A stretch of DNA of 64,000 bases from Candidatus Saccharimonadota bacterium (GTDB lineage: Bacteria > Patescibacteriota > Saccharimonadia > Saccharimonadales > Saccharimonadaceae): NCBI GenBank assembly GCA_028289065.1, contig JAQGHA010000010.1, positions 62,001 through 126,000 on the forward strand, given 5' to 3'. Each line of letters starts with the position of its first letter. Position 1 is the stretch's first letter. Position numbers and translations under genes: made by a program. The notes under the pieces are model-generated. The model was not told the DNA's origin, searched no databases, and saw only the letters and a program-made list of their open reading frames with translations. Positions 46,121 to 56,165 of the stretch are shown here, piece by piece.

Positions 46121-49003
46121 ATGGAATTTTTCTGGTTTATTTTGGCGGTAGTATTTCTTCTACTTTACATGTCCGCTAACTCATCGCTAAAAAAGATACA
46201 TAAAGATACGTACGACAAGGCATATCTTCAAGGTAAAAAAGACTTGGCGGATGAGATTCACGTCGAACTCGCTAAAGACACTCCAACACATTCCGGCATT
46301 AGAAAGGCCATAACAACAATTCGTAAAAATTATGCTGACGAGGAAAGGGCTTTATCTTTTGAAATAGATACCATTACAGGGGTTGATTATTCCCAGGCTC
46401 CGACGGTTTCTACAGAGGCTACTAACCCACAAATATATATAACTGAGCCGCAAGTACCTGCACGCACTAAAAAACAGGACAACGAGCGTAATTTGAATGT
46501 ACTGCTCTATACCGCAAGCTTTTTAATCGTAGCTGCCGCTGCTGCATTTATCGCCTCCAATTTACCGCCGCTAGCTAGGTTGGCTGGGCTATGGCTCATT
46601 ATTAGTATTTTCTATATTGCCGGGCTCGTACTGCATCATAAGATCCTGTATTTACGACCAGCGGCTACAGCTTTCATCGGTACTGGCTTAGCGTTAATAC
46701 CATTTGCAGGTATCGCCTTATCGCAATTAGGTGGAGTACCCGGTGGCGTATCGTGGTTTATTACATCCATCATAGGAATAGTCAGTTACTCAATAGCTGC
46801 ACTGCGCCTAAAGAGCGAGGTTGTAACCTACCTAACAATTGCATTCGTTTTATCTCTATCCGTGTCGAGTGTCGCAACATTCAGTGGACCAATTGTGTTT
46901 TACTTCGTAGCACTTATTATCGCTTCACTAATATTCCACCTATTAGCACATTACGATGCGAAATGGATTCCTGATTTGTTTAAGCTGCCTATTACCCAGA
47001 CGAGCCAATTACTAACACCTGTAACGCTGATAGGTAGTTTGTTGGCGTATGACTCGATGACGCTGGCTTCGTATCAAATTGTTTTTTGGGTAGCCACCTT
47101 ATATTATGGCGTTCTTTGGCTTACCGAGAGGGGATTAGTTTACGAGACTATAGTAAGGGCTCTGGCTTCAATTTCATTATTTGTTTCAGTATTAGCTATA
47201 TCCGACTATAGCGTCACTGCCTTATTAGTATATAGCCTTGTTATATCGGCGCTACAATCCGCTTACAGCGTTATTAGGGTTAATCTTAGCAATCAAAGAA
47301 GTCGCAGCTTTGAATTAACCTGGTTATCAATAATTACCGCCATGCTTTTTTTGAGTACCTTGTGGTGGTTCGCTACAGAAGTAGCTCAAGTTGGGATGCT
47401 GATGCAGGTTGTCCTCATCGCCACAATCAGCCTTGCCGCCGCGTTTAGGTTTAAAAATGTGTATTTTATGGTTCCAGCCTTAATTGCTTCGATATTATTA
47501 CCATTCATTATTGGCCGTTGGCCTGAAAACGCATTTTGGAGTATACAGATTGTTACTTGGATATTTATCGTAGCATCTGTTGTTTCGCTTGGTCTATCTT
47601 ATTCATTAAGGCAGCGTTCAGCGGCTGTCCGCGGGTTTATCCAAGCATCATTCTGGGTATACAGTGCAGTCGCATTCTTTACAGGACTTTTACAGTTATC
47701 GACACCGGCGTACATCGCTTCCACGATTGGGTTTACAGTCACATTCATGGCGGCATCGTATGTATATCGTCAGTTATTGATTGAAATAGTTTCATTTATC
47801 TTTATTATTACCGCCATTACACTTATATTTGCCCAAGCAGCTTTTCCAAGTGAGTGGATGAATGTATTGGTTATTGGCTTTACGGCAATTGTTTACTCGT
47901 CAATACTGATGACTCATCATTTCTTCGGCCAAATAGCCAGAAGAAACCTAACTTTGATAGCAATTATGGTTATCGGTGGCGGTTTATTATTAAGCCTCGG
48001 TAAATCTGATTCCGTAAGGCAAGTAGTGTATTTTGTCGCACTATTTTATATAGCATTCAGTTTAATTTTTAGGCTTCGGATTAAGTCGGCGTTTATGCAA
48101 AGCTTATTTACAATTACTTACATCGTTTATCCATTTTTATTATTGATTTTTGCTTTTAGCCTTGGATCAGGTTGGGTATCTGCGGCTTTTGCAGTCAGTG
48201 CTATAACTTATTGGATATCGTCATATATTGAAAAAGGCCCTGTATTAATGATTTTCGGCAATATTGCTTTCGTTGCGACGATTGCTGCCTTGTGGTCGTG
48301 GCTTGGTTTTAGTAATGATTGGCTAATGGTCGGCGTGGCATGGATAGCCGGCACTGTACTGTACATTGCAGCTTTAATACACACTATTTACGATACTGAC
48401 CCTAAACGTCGCTATATACACTTAGTATCGGTCTGGGTACTACTAGGCTTAATCGTGCTTTTCTACATCGCTGCCGATGGCTCGTTTGGGTATGCGGCTG
48501 CAGGTGCACTATTGGCAATTGCTTTCACTATGGCTGTAGAAGGAATCCTAACTAACCGAAAGGCAGTAATTGAGACTGCAGTTTATACTGGAACATTTGC
48601 ATTGCAACGTATGGTCGGCTTAAGCGACATAGAAGCGAATATAGTTCTGTATGGGCATTGGTGGGCGATTATAATCTTTGTAGTGGCAGTATGGGTGAAA
48701 GGTAAGTCGTTCCAAACTCGCCTTGTGCTGGCAACGCTATTTGTGACTGTAAGTAGTGGAGTGATGGCGCTACTGGAAGGTGGCCCGTATCAGATCTTGT
48801 TCTTATTTGAGCACGTCGCACTCCTCGTAGCCGGTGCATTATTGCGAACACAATGGGCGTTATGGTGGGGGCTTGTCGCTACCGCCTTAGCGGTGCTTTA
48901 CTTCCTGCGATCATCACTGTTTTTGTCGCTACTTTTCCTTGGCCTAACGCTATTAGCTATCGTTATTTGGCGGCTTGTAAAAGCCAATAAGAATAATAAT
49001 TAA
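46121..49003 (+). CDS. large polytopic membrane protein (960 aa)
   Basis: One N-terminal membrane segment, a soluble charged region (about 20-125) and then some 25 hydrophobic segments from NLNVLLYTASFLIVAAAAAF to the end. The architecture resembles the DUF2157/DUF2339 group of large bacterial membrane proteins, but the family is not certain. AAGGAAG precedes the ATG. Function unknown. Confidence 0.85.
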   Translation: MEFFWFILAVVFLLLYMSANSSLKKIHKDTYDKAYLQGKKDLADEIHVELAKDTPTHSGIRKAITTIRKNYADEERALSFEIDTITGVDYSQAPTVSTEATNPQIYITEPQVPARTKKQDNERNLNVLLYTASFLIVAAAAAFIASNLPPLARLAGLWLIISIFYIAGLVLHHKILYLRPAATAFIGTGLALIPFAGIALSQLGGVPGGVSWFITSIIGIVSYSIAALRLKSEVVTYLTIAFVLSLSVSSVATFSGPIVFYFVALIIASLIFHLLAHYDAKWIPDLFKLPITQTSQLLTPVTLIGSLLAYDSMTLASYQIVFWVATLYYGVLWLTERGLVYETIVRALASISLFVSVLAISDYSVTALLVYSLVISALQSAYSVIRVNLSNQRSRSFELTWLSIITAMLFLSTLWWFATEVAQVGMLMQVVLIATISLAAAFRFKNVYFMVPALIASILLPFIIGRWPENAFWSIQIVTWIFIVASVVSLGLSYSLRQRSAAVRGFIQASFWVYSAVAFFTGLLQLSTPAYIASTIGFTVTFMAASYVYRQLLIEIVSFIFIITAITLIFAQAAFPSEWMNVLVIGFTAIVYSSILMTHHFFGQIARRNLTLIAIMVIGGGLLLSLGKSDSVRQVVYFVALFYIAFSLIFRLRIKSAFMQSLFTITYIVYPFLLLIFAFSLGSGWVSAAFAVSAITYWISSYIEKGPVLMIFGNIAFVATIAALWSWLGFSNDWLMVGVAWIAGTVLYIAALIHTIYDTDPKRRYIHLVSVWVLLGLIVLFYIAADGSFGYAAAGALLAIAFTMAVEGILTNRKAVIETAVYTGTFALQRMVGLSDIEANIVLYGHWWAIIIFVVAVWVKGKSFQTRLVLATLFVTVSSGVMALLEGGPYQILFLFEHVALLVAGALLRTQWALWWGLVATALAVLYFLRSSLFLSLLFLGLTLLAIVIWRLVKANKNNN

Positions 49004-49032
49004 CGAAGCAAACTAGGTACGCCTTACTAAGG

Positions 49033-49061
49033 TTGTAATCTATTGGTTTATTTGTTATAAT
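49033..49061 (+). promoter_or_regulatory. rpmG promoter
   Basis: -35 TTGTAA (49033-49038), 17-base spacer, -10 TATAAT (49056-49061). Confidence 0.75.
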
Positions 49062-49118
49062 TGACCTCTGAAAGCCTCGATAGGCAAAACATTATTTAAA
49101 TAACCACATGGGAACCTT

Positions 49119-49325
49119 ATGGCAAAGAAGAATACGAAGCGCAAATTGGTTGGACTCGTCAGTGAACTCACTGGCCACCGTACCTATTACACTACCAAGA
49201 ACACTCAAAACACGACTGAAAAAATCAGCCTTCGCAAGTACGACCCAATTGCACGTACTCACGCTTTATATGTAGAAACCAAGAAGAACCTTGGTCGTAA
49301 CGAAGTTAAAGCCCGAAAAGGTTAA
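49119..49325 (+). CDS. rpmG: 50S ribosomal protein L33, zinc-free
   Basis: 68 aa, with GHRTYYTTKNTQNTTEKISLRKYDP matching the family core. The two CxxC pairs of zinc-binding L33 are replaced (SELT and DPIA). A C-terminal basic extension (NLGRNEVKARKG) is added. Ends four bases inside the convergent gene. Confidence 0.93.
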   Translation: MAKKNTKRKLVGLVSELTGHRTYYTTKNTQNTTEKISLRKYDPIARTHALYVETKKNLGRNEVKARKG

Positions 49326-49999
49326 TCTTCAACTAATTCATCAAGCATTTCGGCTAACCATAGCCCAGATGCAAGTGAAGTCTCCAACACCGTCTTTGTA
49401 AGGCGGTGTTGTGTTATATAGATATATAACTTACCATTGTTGAACTCAACGCCATGTGGCCAGAACCGTGAAGAAATACCGGCAATAATAGGTGAAGTGA
49501 GTAGGCGTTCAACTTCATGTGTATGAGTGGTACGGGCTAAAATTTGGTAACGGCCATGTAGTTCGGTGCTATGGTTTTGCATTAACATTGTATTAAGTGG
49601 CTGTAAGTAGGGTTGAACTGTAAAAAGCTTATCGTATTCACCGGCTTCTCGGCCGGTAGGTGTGAGGAAAACGTGTGGCAGGTCATTGTTCTGCAACTCT
49701 ATCTCCATAATGCACCATAGCTGCTCGTGAGAGTGCGAGCCGTGCTTGTAGCTATCGAAACGGTCAACGAACCTAAAGTTATAGCCTTCAAATGTACCAA
49801 CTATATAATCTGAATCAATATGCGATAGCGAGGCGGTAAAGCCACGAATCGTTTCATAATCGTCGTCATGTTGATCAACTAAGCCAAAGTGAACGAAGCC
49901 CATACGCTCAGCGAAGGTTTTAAGCACCTTAGCCCGGCTCCGAAGCTGCGGCGAAAAGCGCCGCACCATGTGTCGGAAAGTGGCCACCCGAACTGCCAT
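49322..49999 (-). CDS. hypothetical protein in glucan operon (225 aa)
   Basis: Unrecognised. Soluble, basic N-terminus (VRVATFRHMVRRFSPQLRSR), mixed alpha/beta core. Starts on the stop of the GH15 gene, so it is the last gene of the GT4-GH57-GH15 operon. A glucan-related role is guessed from position only. Confidence 0.75.
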   Translation of the reverse strand: MAVRVATFRHMVRRFSPQLRSRAKVLKTFAERMGFVHFGLVDQHDDDYETIRGFTASLSHIDSDYIVGTFEGYNFRFVDRFDSYKHGSHSHEQLWCIMEIELQNNDLPHVFLTPTGREAGEYDKLFTVQPYLQPLNTMLMQNHSTELHGRYQILARTTHTHEVERLLTSPIIAGISSRFWPHGVEFNNGKLYIYITQHRLTKTVLETSLASGLWLAEMLDELVED

Positions 50000-51945
50000 T
50001 ACTTACCTTTTCCGGCGTAATCTATAAGAGTCGAGACGTATTCGGCGTGTGACCAGGTAAGTGGTGCAGGTGAGATAAAGGCGCCATCGACTGGGTCGAT
50101 TTGCTCGCTTAACATACCTGTTGGCATAGCATGGGTTTTAATCCAGTTAAGGATTTTTAAGGCATCTTCATTATTATCTTTTTCAATTAAATACTGAGCG
50201 TGCCAAAGGGTAGTAATGTACCAGTAGTTACCAGCAATACCTTGCTTGGTACGTCGGTAATCATCATCTTCCGACCGTGGCAAGCCAGGGTTGTCGGGTG
50301 TCGTGTTAAATGTCGTTTGAATGGTATTAATTGAAGCTTGAATTTCAGGGCTTTCAGAGTCGAAGAGCCCGAATAAGAAGGCAGCGTAGGTTGATGAAAC
50401 ATCAAGTACGGCGTCATACTGAATTTCACCCTTCACTACATTAATACCACGGTAAAATACTTGTCGTTCTTTATTAAAAAGGTGTTTATGAGCAGCGACT
50501 TTAATATCGTCAGCGGCGGTGCGCCATTTAACAGCGTTGGCTTCTTCACCAGCGACAACCGCTAGTTCAGAGGCAGCTAGTAGTGCAGCGTAGGTAACTG
50601 CCGTAGTGTAGGTACTGGTTGAGAAGGTCTGTTCCCAAAGGTCGTAACTTGGTTTAGGAAGCCCACTGGTTTCATCGACAAATTCTGACATCCAGTCGGC
50701 CATCGGGCGAATCATAGAGTGGTAGAATTCCTTAATAAGTGAACTATCTTTAGATAATTGGTAAAACTGTACGAATACAAACAGCACTAAGGCGGTTTCA
50801 TCTTCTTGAATAGGTGGTGAAACAATGCCACCGGCATGGACGTAAGGATGCCAGCTACTTCCAAGTGCACCGTCAGCGCGGTATTTATGCATTAAGTAAC
50901 CCTGTGGGTGCAAGCCGCGTTGGCAGAATTCGAAGAAGCGGTAGGCTTCTTGGTAATAACCAAGCCGAATCAGTGGCCAGATTGTATTTGCGCCGTCTCG
51001 AGGCCATGAATAGGCGTAGGCGTCACGGGAATAGTTCAACATAGTTGTGTCGGTACTAGCAATCACGGCTCCGCGTTTATCAATTTGTGATTTGATAATC
51101 ATCATACTTTCAATAAACATGTCTTGATGGTCTTTAGGTAAAGTATGGGCAAAGTCGATACTTGGCTCCAGCCATTCTTGCCACCATTCAGCCGTTTTGC
51201 CAATTCGGGCATCAATGCCTTGGTCTTGGACTTGTTTATGAATGTACAGCGCTTCACGGTTGCTCATACCAGCACTAATCCAGTAGTGAACCCGCGCTGA
51301 TGAACGAGCATCAATATGAAGTGAGAAACGAAGGATAGAATCCACTCGGCCATGTTCTACGACATTGCCACCAAGTTCACCATCTTCTGCATCACGGTAT
51401 GAACCTTCGTGGTTTTCGATACCAAATAAACCAATGGAGTGTTGATCAAATGGTTTACCGTCGTTTGTAGTACCGGAAATAATAAAAGCCCGGCGACCAC
51501 GGTAATGCAAAATAGCGTTACTATCAGGTAGGTACTGAGCAGTGTCAGTGTTACTACGCGAATCACCAATTGCGAAGGCTTGATACATAAACAGGCGAAT
51601 ATCACGGGCAGTGTCAGCGGTGTTGATAATGTGAATATTACGCATAAAAACGCTCATTTCAGCATCAACAGTGTCATCGAATTCAAGAACAATGCCAAGG
51701 TTTTCGTTTTTAGCCATAGTAAAGCCAATTAAACCGGTGTGCGGGTAATTATGGCTAAACGTCCAGCTCTCGTCATCAGTCCAACTTAATACGCCATCAA
51801 TCCAGACGCCAACTTTATGCCGTAAAGACGGGCCAGCGACATGGTTTTCGAAGCCAACATAGGGGTAGTAGAAATCGTGCACCACCCCGTATTTGTTTAA
51901 GCCAACATGCAGTTCGCCATTACTCAATACGATTGATCTAGCCAC
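49999..51945 (-). CDS. GH15 glucoamylase-like glycoside hydrolase
   Basis: 648 aa. N-terminal beta-sandwich domain (LSNGELHVGLNKYGVVHDFY) and an (alpha/alpha)6 catalytic domain with YSWPRDGANTIWPLIRLG, IQEDETALVLF (one catalytic Glu) and the end motif LTWSHAEYVSTL. Hydrolyses alpha-1,4 glucose from chain ends, or trehalose in related enzymes. No signal peptide, so cytoplasmic. Overlaps the GH57 gene by eight bases. Confidence 0.92.
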   Translation of the reverse strand: MARSIVLSNGELHVGLNKYGVVHDFYYPYVGFENHVAGPSLRHKVGVWIDGVLSWTDDESWTFSHNYPHTGLIGFTMAKNENLGIVLEFDDTVDAEMSVFMRNIHIINTADTARDIRLFMYQAFAIGDSRSNTDTAQYLPDSNAILHYRGRRAFIISGTTNDGKPFDQHSIGLFGIENHEGSYRDAEDGELGGNVVEHGRVDSILRFSLHIDARSSARVHYWISAGMSNREALYIHKQVQDQGIDARIGKTAEWWQEWLEPSIDFAHTLPKDHQDMFIESMMIIKSQIDKRGAVIASTDTTMLNYSRDAYAYSWPRDGANTIWPLIRLGYYQEAYRFFEFCQRGLHPQGYLMHKYRADGALGSSWHPYVHAGGIVSPPIQEDETALVLFVFVQFYQLSKDSSLIKEFYHSMIRPMADWMSEFVDETSGLPKPSYDLWEQTFSTSTYTTAVTYAALLAASELAVVAGEEANAVKWRTAADDIKVAAHKHLFNKERQVFYRGINVVKGEIQYDAVLDVSSTYAAFLFGLFDSESPEIQASINTIQTTFNTTPDNPGLPRSEDDDYRRTKQGIAGNYWYITTLWHAQYLIEKDNNEDALKILNWIKTHAMPTGMLSEQIDPVDGAFISPAPLTWSHAEYVSTLIDYAGKGK

Positions 51946-53167
51946 TTAAGCCTCCTGTTCTGTGCGTTTCATGTAAGCGCCACCTGACGTCGCGAACAGC
52001 GTTAATGTAATAGAGGAAAGCATCGTACGGAGAGTCGTACGGGCTAAAGTAGGCGTGGACATCGCCATCGGTAAACCATTTAGTACACATATAATATGCG
52101 TGGTCAGAGGTTTGTAGTTTACGCCAATCAGCAATCAGTGCTTCGTCTTTGGTGCGAATGATGTCATCTTCAAGAGAATAGATGTGTTTCATAGCTTCAT
52201 GTTGCATGCTGTTACCTACCCAAGCGGTAAGGTCGCGTTCGCTGTCAGCCCAAGTGACGGTTTGCGGCATGCTAATTGTTCCAGCCGGTTCGTTGGCAGC
52301 AATTGCTTCAGAGGCAGTGTAAAAAGTATTGTTAGAATCTTCTAACCAGCGACCAACAAACTCTTCGAAGAAATCGAAGATGCCAGTGTCTTCCCATTGG
52401 TGTTCGCCGAAGGTTTCGTAGTCCATAAACAAGTTAATGAGCGGTTGGTCTTGAATGGAAGCTTCCAGCCATTGATTATATTTATCAACGGTTAATGGCC
52501 ACTCTTGCCATGAACGGTTGCTAAAACGGAAAGCGAGGTCGTCGCTGAGGCGATAATTCTTCAAAAGTAATGCAATATTTTCGGTGCCTTCAGGCTTGTA
52601 TACAAAGTTAGGGCTGCGCCAGTCTAAAATTGGATCCCAACCTTCAGCTAGGATGCCTTTAAAGCCGTAATCATCGGCCCATTTTGCTAGGTCATTATTG
52701 TACGCTAGCTCTGTATTTCGAAAGACACTGGTTTCAACACCAAATAACTCACGGATTTTTGCTTTATGGGCTTCAACTTGGCGTTCGAATTCGGTACGGC
52801 TGTAAAAGAATGCTAGTGAGTGATAGTAAGTTTCGGCGACAATTTCAACTTGGCCGGTAGCCACCAAGCGTTTGAAGCTATCAAGAACATCTGGTGCCCA
52901 TTGTTCAGCTTGTTCGATGAATGTACCGGTAATACTAAGTGATACCTTAAACTCTGGGTGCTTGTTTAAAAGCTTTTCAAGTAAAGCATTCATTGGGCGG
53001 TATGATTTATCGGCGACTTTATTTAAGATTTTTTCGTTACTACGGTTGCTTTGATTATCTGGGTCAACGAAGTAGTTGTGGTCGCTGGAGGTATCAAAGA
53101 CACTATATTCGCGCACACGAAACGGCTGATGGACGTGCATGTATAGAGTTATGCCGCGTTTGCTCAT
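51938..53167 (-). CDS. GH57 alpha-amylase-like protein
   Basis: 409 aa. GH57 signatures: YMHVHQPFRVREYSV, VFRNTELAYNN (the Glu is the likely nucleophile) and LFMDYETFGEHQW (the Asp is the likely acid/base). Cleaves or rearranges alpha-1,4 glucan. Start overlaps the upstream glycosyltransferase stop by four bases. Confidence 0.92.
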   Translation of the reverse strand: MSKRGITLYMHVHQPFRVREYSVFDTSSDHNYFVDPDNQSNRSNEKILNKVADKSYRPMNALLEKLLNKHPEFKVSLSITGTFIEQAEQWAPDVLDSFKRLVATGQVEIVAETYYHSLAFFYSRTEFERQVEAHKAKIRELFGVETSVFRNTELAYNNDLAKWADDYGFKGILAEGWDPILDWRSPNFVYKPEGTENIALLLKNYRLSDDLAFRFSNRSWQEWPLTVDKYNQWLEASIQDQPLINLFMDYETFGEHQWEDTGIFDFFEEFVGRWLEDSNNTFYTASEAIAANEPAGTISMPQTVTWADSERDLTAWVGNSMQHEAMKHIYSLEDDIIRTKDEALIADWRKLQTSDHAYYMCTKWFTDGDVHAYFSPYDSPYDAFLYYINAVRDVRWRLHETHRTGGLSG

Positions 53168-54390
53168 GCAAATACCGCTTTCAATGGTGCCGCTTTAACA
53201 TATTGACTCATGCACTTATTAGCAACATCATTCCATGATAGCTTGGCGTATTCACGAGTGACGTTAATACGCAGAGAATCTTTTAAGGCAGGCGAGGTAG
53301 CAATGCCGACCAGTTGGTCAGCTAAACGCTCGGTATCCCAGAAATCGTAGCGGAAAATGCTATTTAAGACTTCGCCAACACCAGATTGGTTGGTAACGAT
53401 TAAAGCATTGTCGTGATGAGCCGCTTCTAAGGCGGTTAAACCGAACGGTTCGCTAATAGAGCTAAGGACGAATACGTCAGATACGCTGTAGGCATCGCGC
53501 CATTGTTTACCTCGTACGAAACCAGTGAAGAAAATTTTATCGGAAATACCTAAATCAGCAGCTAAGCGAATAAGTTCATCCCGTTGTTCGCCATCACCAG
53601 CTAATAGCAGCGCAAAACGATCGTACTTTTCAGAGGCTTTCGCAACAGCCCGTACAAGGTTAGCGAGGCCTTTTTGGATAGTGAAGCGGGTAATTGCGCT
53701 AATAATAGTGTATCCTTCGTCTTTTAGCCCTTCAAGGTAACGGTAGGTGCGATTATCGTATTCATATCCATCGTTGAGGCTATCGACGTCAATGGCGTTA
53801 TGTACTACTTCAATTTTATCAGCCGGAATACCGTATTTTTCAACGATAATATCTTTGGTAATGGCGCTAACGGCAAGGATACGGTCAGCCATCATTAAGC
53901 CCTGGTATTCGATTTCATGCACAATTGGATTACCGCGGTTACCACCCGCTCGGTCAAATTCAGTTGCATGAACGTGAACAATAAGCGGTGCTTTGGTTAA
54001 TTCTTTAGCCCGCATACCAGCTTCCATGGTTAACCAATCGTGGGCGTGAATGGCATCGAATTGTTTACCGTCGACTAGCTCTTCAACGAAGTTATTGTAA
54101 CGGTATTGCACGTCACGGATGGTTTTTAGTTCACCAAGTTCGTCGTGACCAGTTTCTTCAAGCAAGAAGTTAGAGTCGTAGGCGCCCATACCAAATTTAT
54201 GAAGCGGCGAAAGCTGCGTAGCGCTATGCACTTTCATGAATTCAATATCATCGTGCTTAGCAGAATAGGGAACGACAAAGTCGATATCCGCGCCATTTAA
54301 AGCTAGGGCTTTGGAGAGATAATAGCACGCAACACCCAACCCACCACTATTGTGTGGAGGTAACTCCCAACCCAACATTAATATTTTCAT
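53164..54390 (-). CDS. GT4 glycosyltransferase, glycogen-synthase-like
   Basis: 408 aa, GT-B fold. N-terminal MKILMLGWELPPHNSGGLGV has the GGLG loop of starch/glycogen synthases; C-terminal SEPFGLTALEAA is the ExxxxxxxE motif of GT4. First gene of the operon with GH57 and GH15, which together suggest storage and remobilisation of alpha-glucan. Confidence 0.92.
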   Translation of the reverse strand: MKILMLGWELPPHNSGGLGVACYYLSKALALNGADIDFVVPYSAKHDDIEFMKVHSATQLSPLHKFGMGAYDSNFLLEETGHDELGELKTIRDVQYRYNNFVEELVDGKQFDAIHAHDWLTMEAGMRAKELTKAPLIVHVHATEFDRAGGNRGNPIVHEIEYQGLMMADRILAVSAITKDIIVEKYGIPADKIEVVHNAIDVDSLNDGYEYDNRTYRYLEGLKDEGYTIISAITRFTIQKGLANLVRAVAKASEKYDRFALLLAGDGEQRDELIRLAADLGISDKIFFTGFVRGKQWRDAYSVSDVFVLSSISEPFGLTALEAAHHDNALIVTNQSGVGEVLNSIFRYDFWDTERLADQLVGIATSPALKDSLRINVTREYAKLSWNDVANKCMSQYVKAAPLKAVFA

Positions 54391-54520
54391 ACCCCTATTT
54401 ACGATCGCTGTGAGCGATACGCATAGCTCCTTTTATTTTTGGCCATGTTTTCTGCCCGTATTATAGTTCTAAGCGTAGGCTTTTACAACAGTTCTTACGC
54501 TTTAAATAAAACATTGTTGT

Positions 54521-55675
54521 TTATTCTTCCACAGCTGCTAATTCGTGGGCTCGCCATACGGGTACAGCCTGGCGAAATGGTAACAACTGACAGTAGCCAT
54601 AGAGTTCCATTAAGCGCCGTGCATACGTGCCCGTGCGACCTGAAACGTAGACTCCAAACCACTCAGCGTATCCCCAGTGTGAGCCAACTGGAATACCGAC
54701 CGGTGCAGATGTGGGTGCAAAACGCCGTTGTGGACGCTTTGTAGCCAGCCGAGTAATGTTATTGGCGACGTGTGTGGCTTGTTTTAACGTAGGCCAGGCC
54801 GTTCCGCTGTATTTAACGGTATTATTATCACCAATCACATACACATCGGCCAGGGCCTCTAAATATGGGTTAACGTTCACTCGTCCATCCTGGGCGAGGT
54901 GGAAGTTCTCGGCATTATGCTTGAAGAAGGGGTTATTGGTAACGCCTGATGTCCAGATAGCGGTGGTGGTAGCATATGGTTTGCCATCTATGATAATCTT
55001 ATCGTCCTCTAAGGCACCAACTTTATGGTTAGTCAGTACTTTCACGCCCTGCTTTTTAAGTTGCTGGCTGATTTTAGTTGAAGCGGTTTTTGAGAGGTGA
55101 GGCAAGATAGTCGGTGCAGCCTCGACTAATGTTACTTTAGAAGCAGTTTGCTTTAACCTATAGATCGCTTTGAGTTGCTTAAGGTAATCGTTTAATGCAG
55201 CTGCCATCTCAACGCCGCTTGAACCGGCGCCAATAATGAAATAGTCCTTATCAAGTTGCTGGTGAACCAGCTCGTCATGAATATGTTCGTGGAAGTTTTT
55301 AATTTGATCCAAGCTTTTCATACCATACGAGTGTTCTTTCATACCTTCAATGCCGAAGTAGGTAGTGACTGAACCTAAAGCGAGGATTAACTTATCGTAG
55401 TGATAGTCTTTTTTACCAGCAATCAGGTGACGCTTAGGGTCAAAGCTGGTAATTTTATCTTGCACAATTTCCACATTTGGATGTTCAGCAAAGATTATTT
55501 TAAGAGGGATGACCGATTCGGCAAAACTTTTACCTGTTGCTGTAGCGTATAAAGTAGCATGGTGCAAGAAATATGATTCATCGGAAATTAAGGTAATTTT
55601 ACCTATCTGCTTTTTGCTAAGTTCAAGAGCCGCCTTCACGCCACCAAAACCCCCACCAACAACTACCACATGCAT
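54521..55675 (-). CDS. ndh: type II NADH dehydrogenase-like flavoprotein
   Basis: 384 aa, two-dinucleotide-binding-domain fold. FAD motif VVVGGGFGGVKAALEL at the start; NAD(P)H motif FIIGAGSSGVEMAAAL near residue 150; second FAD contact VYVIGDNNTV. NDH-2 passes electrons from NADH to quinone without proton pumping. The C-terminus has a hydrophobic patch but no clear membrane helix. AGGGAGAG precedes the ATG. A partner terminal oxidase is not in this window. Confidence 0.9.
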   Translation of the reverse strand: MHVVVVGGGFGGVKAALELSKKQIGKITLISDESYFLHHATLYATATGKSFAESVIPLKIIFAEHPNVEIVQDKITSFDPKRHLIAGKKDYHYDKLILALGSVTTYFGIEGMKEHSYGMKSLDQIKNFHEHIHDELVHQQLDKDYFIIGAGSSGVEMAAALNDYLKQLKAIYRLKQTASKVTLVEAAPTILPHLSKTASTKISQQLKKQGVKVLTNHKVGALEDDKIIIDGKPYATTTAIWTSGVTNNPFFKHNAENFHLAQDGRVNVNPYLEALADVYVIGDNNTVKYSGTAWPTLKQATHVANNITRLATKRPQRRFAPTSAPVGIPVGSHWGYAEWFGVYVSGRTGTYARRLMELYGYCQLLPFRQAVPVWRAHELAAVEE

Positions 55676-55760
55676 GAATGCTCTCCCTTTTTCTTATGTT
55701 AATCGTATCAGGGTAAGGCTTAAGCGTAAAGACCGGCGAGAACGATGGTACAATACTTTT

Positions 55761-56084
55761 ATGATAGATACAGAGGACACTGCAATAATTGTACGTATCA
55801 GCGGAATAGCTTTATCAATTTTGTCCGCAGTTATTATGTTTATTAAACCTTTTGAATATGTTACTAATACGCTAACGGTATATTTTCTTCTGATTGCTGC
55901 GTCGGTTTTAGTGATAGTCGGACAAGTTATGACAATTGTGGTCAATAAACCGGCTGATTTTAAAAGCAGCACTCAGCGCCACGAAGCAATATACGACGCT
56001 ATTTCTATTGGAATAGTTATAGTATTGTTTTGTATTTTTTTTGTAATTCCTTTTATTTTAAAGCATACTTCTTGGCTGTCTTAA
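55761..56084 (+). CDS. small membrane protein, three segments
   Basis: 107 aa from ATG 55761; TACAAT (55749-55754) ends six bases before it, so leaderless. Segments at about 8-28 (VRISGIALSILSAVIMFI), 34-55 and 78-100. Function not recognised. Divergent from ndh. Confidence 0.7.
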   Translation: MIDTEDTAIIVRISGIALSILSAVIMFIKPFEYVTNTLTVYFLLIAASVLVIVGQVMTIVVNKPADFKSSTQRHEAIYDAISIGIVIVLFCIFFVIPFILKHTSWLS

Positions 56085-56165
56085 CAGTAGTAATTATTGT
56101 ATAACAGGTGTATACTTTTGATAATCGCCTTAAAAGACGATCTTGCCCTTCGACAGAATAGAGAC

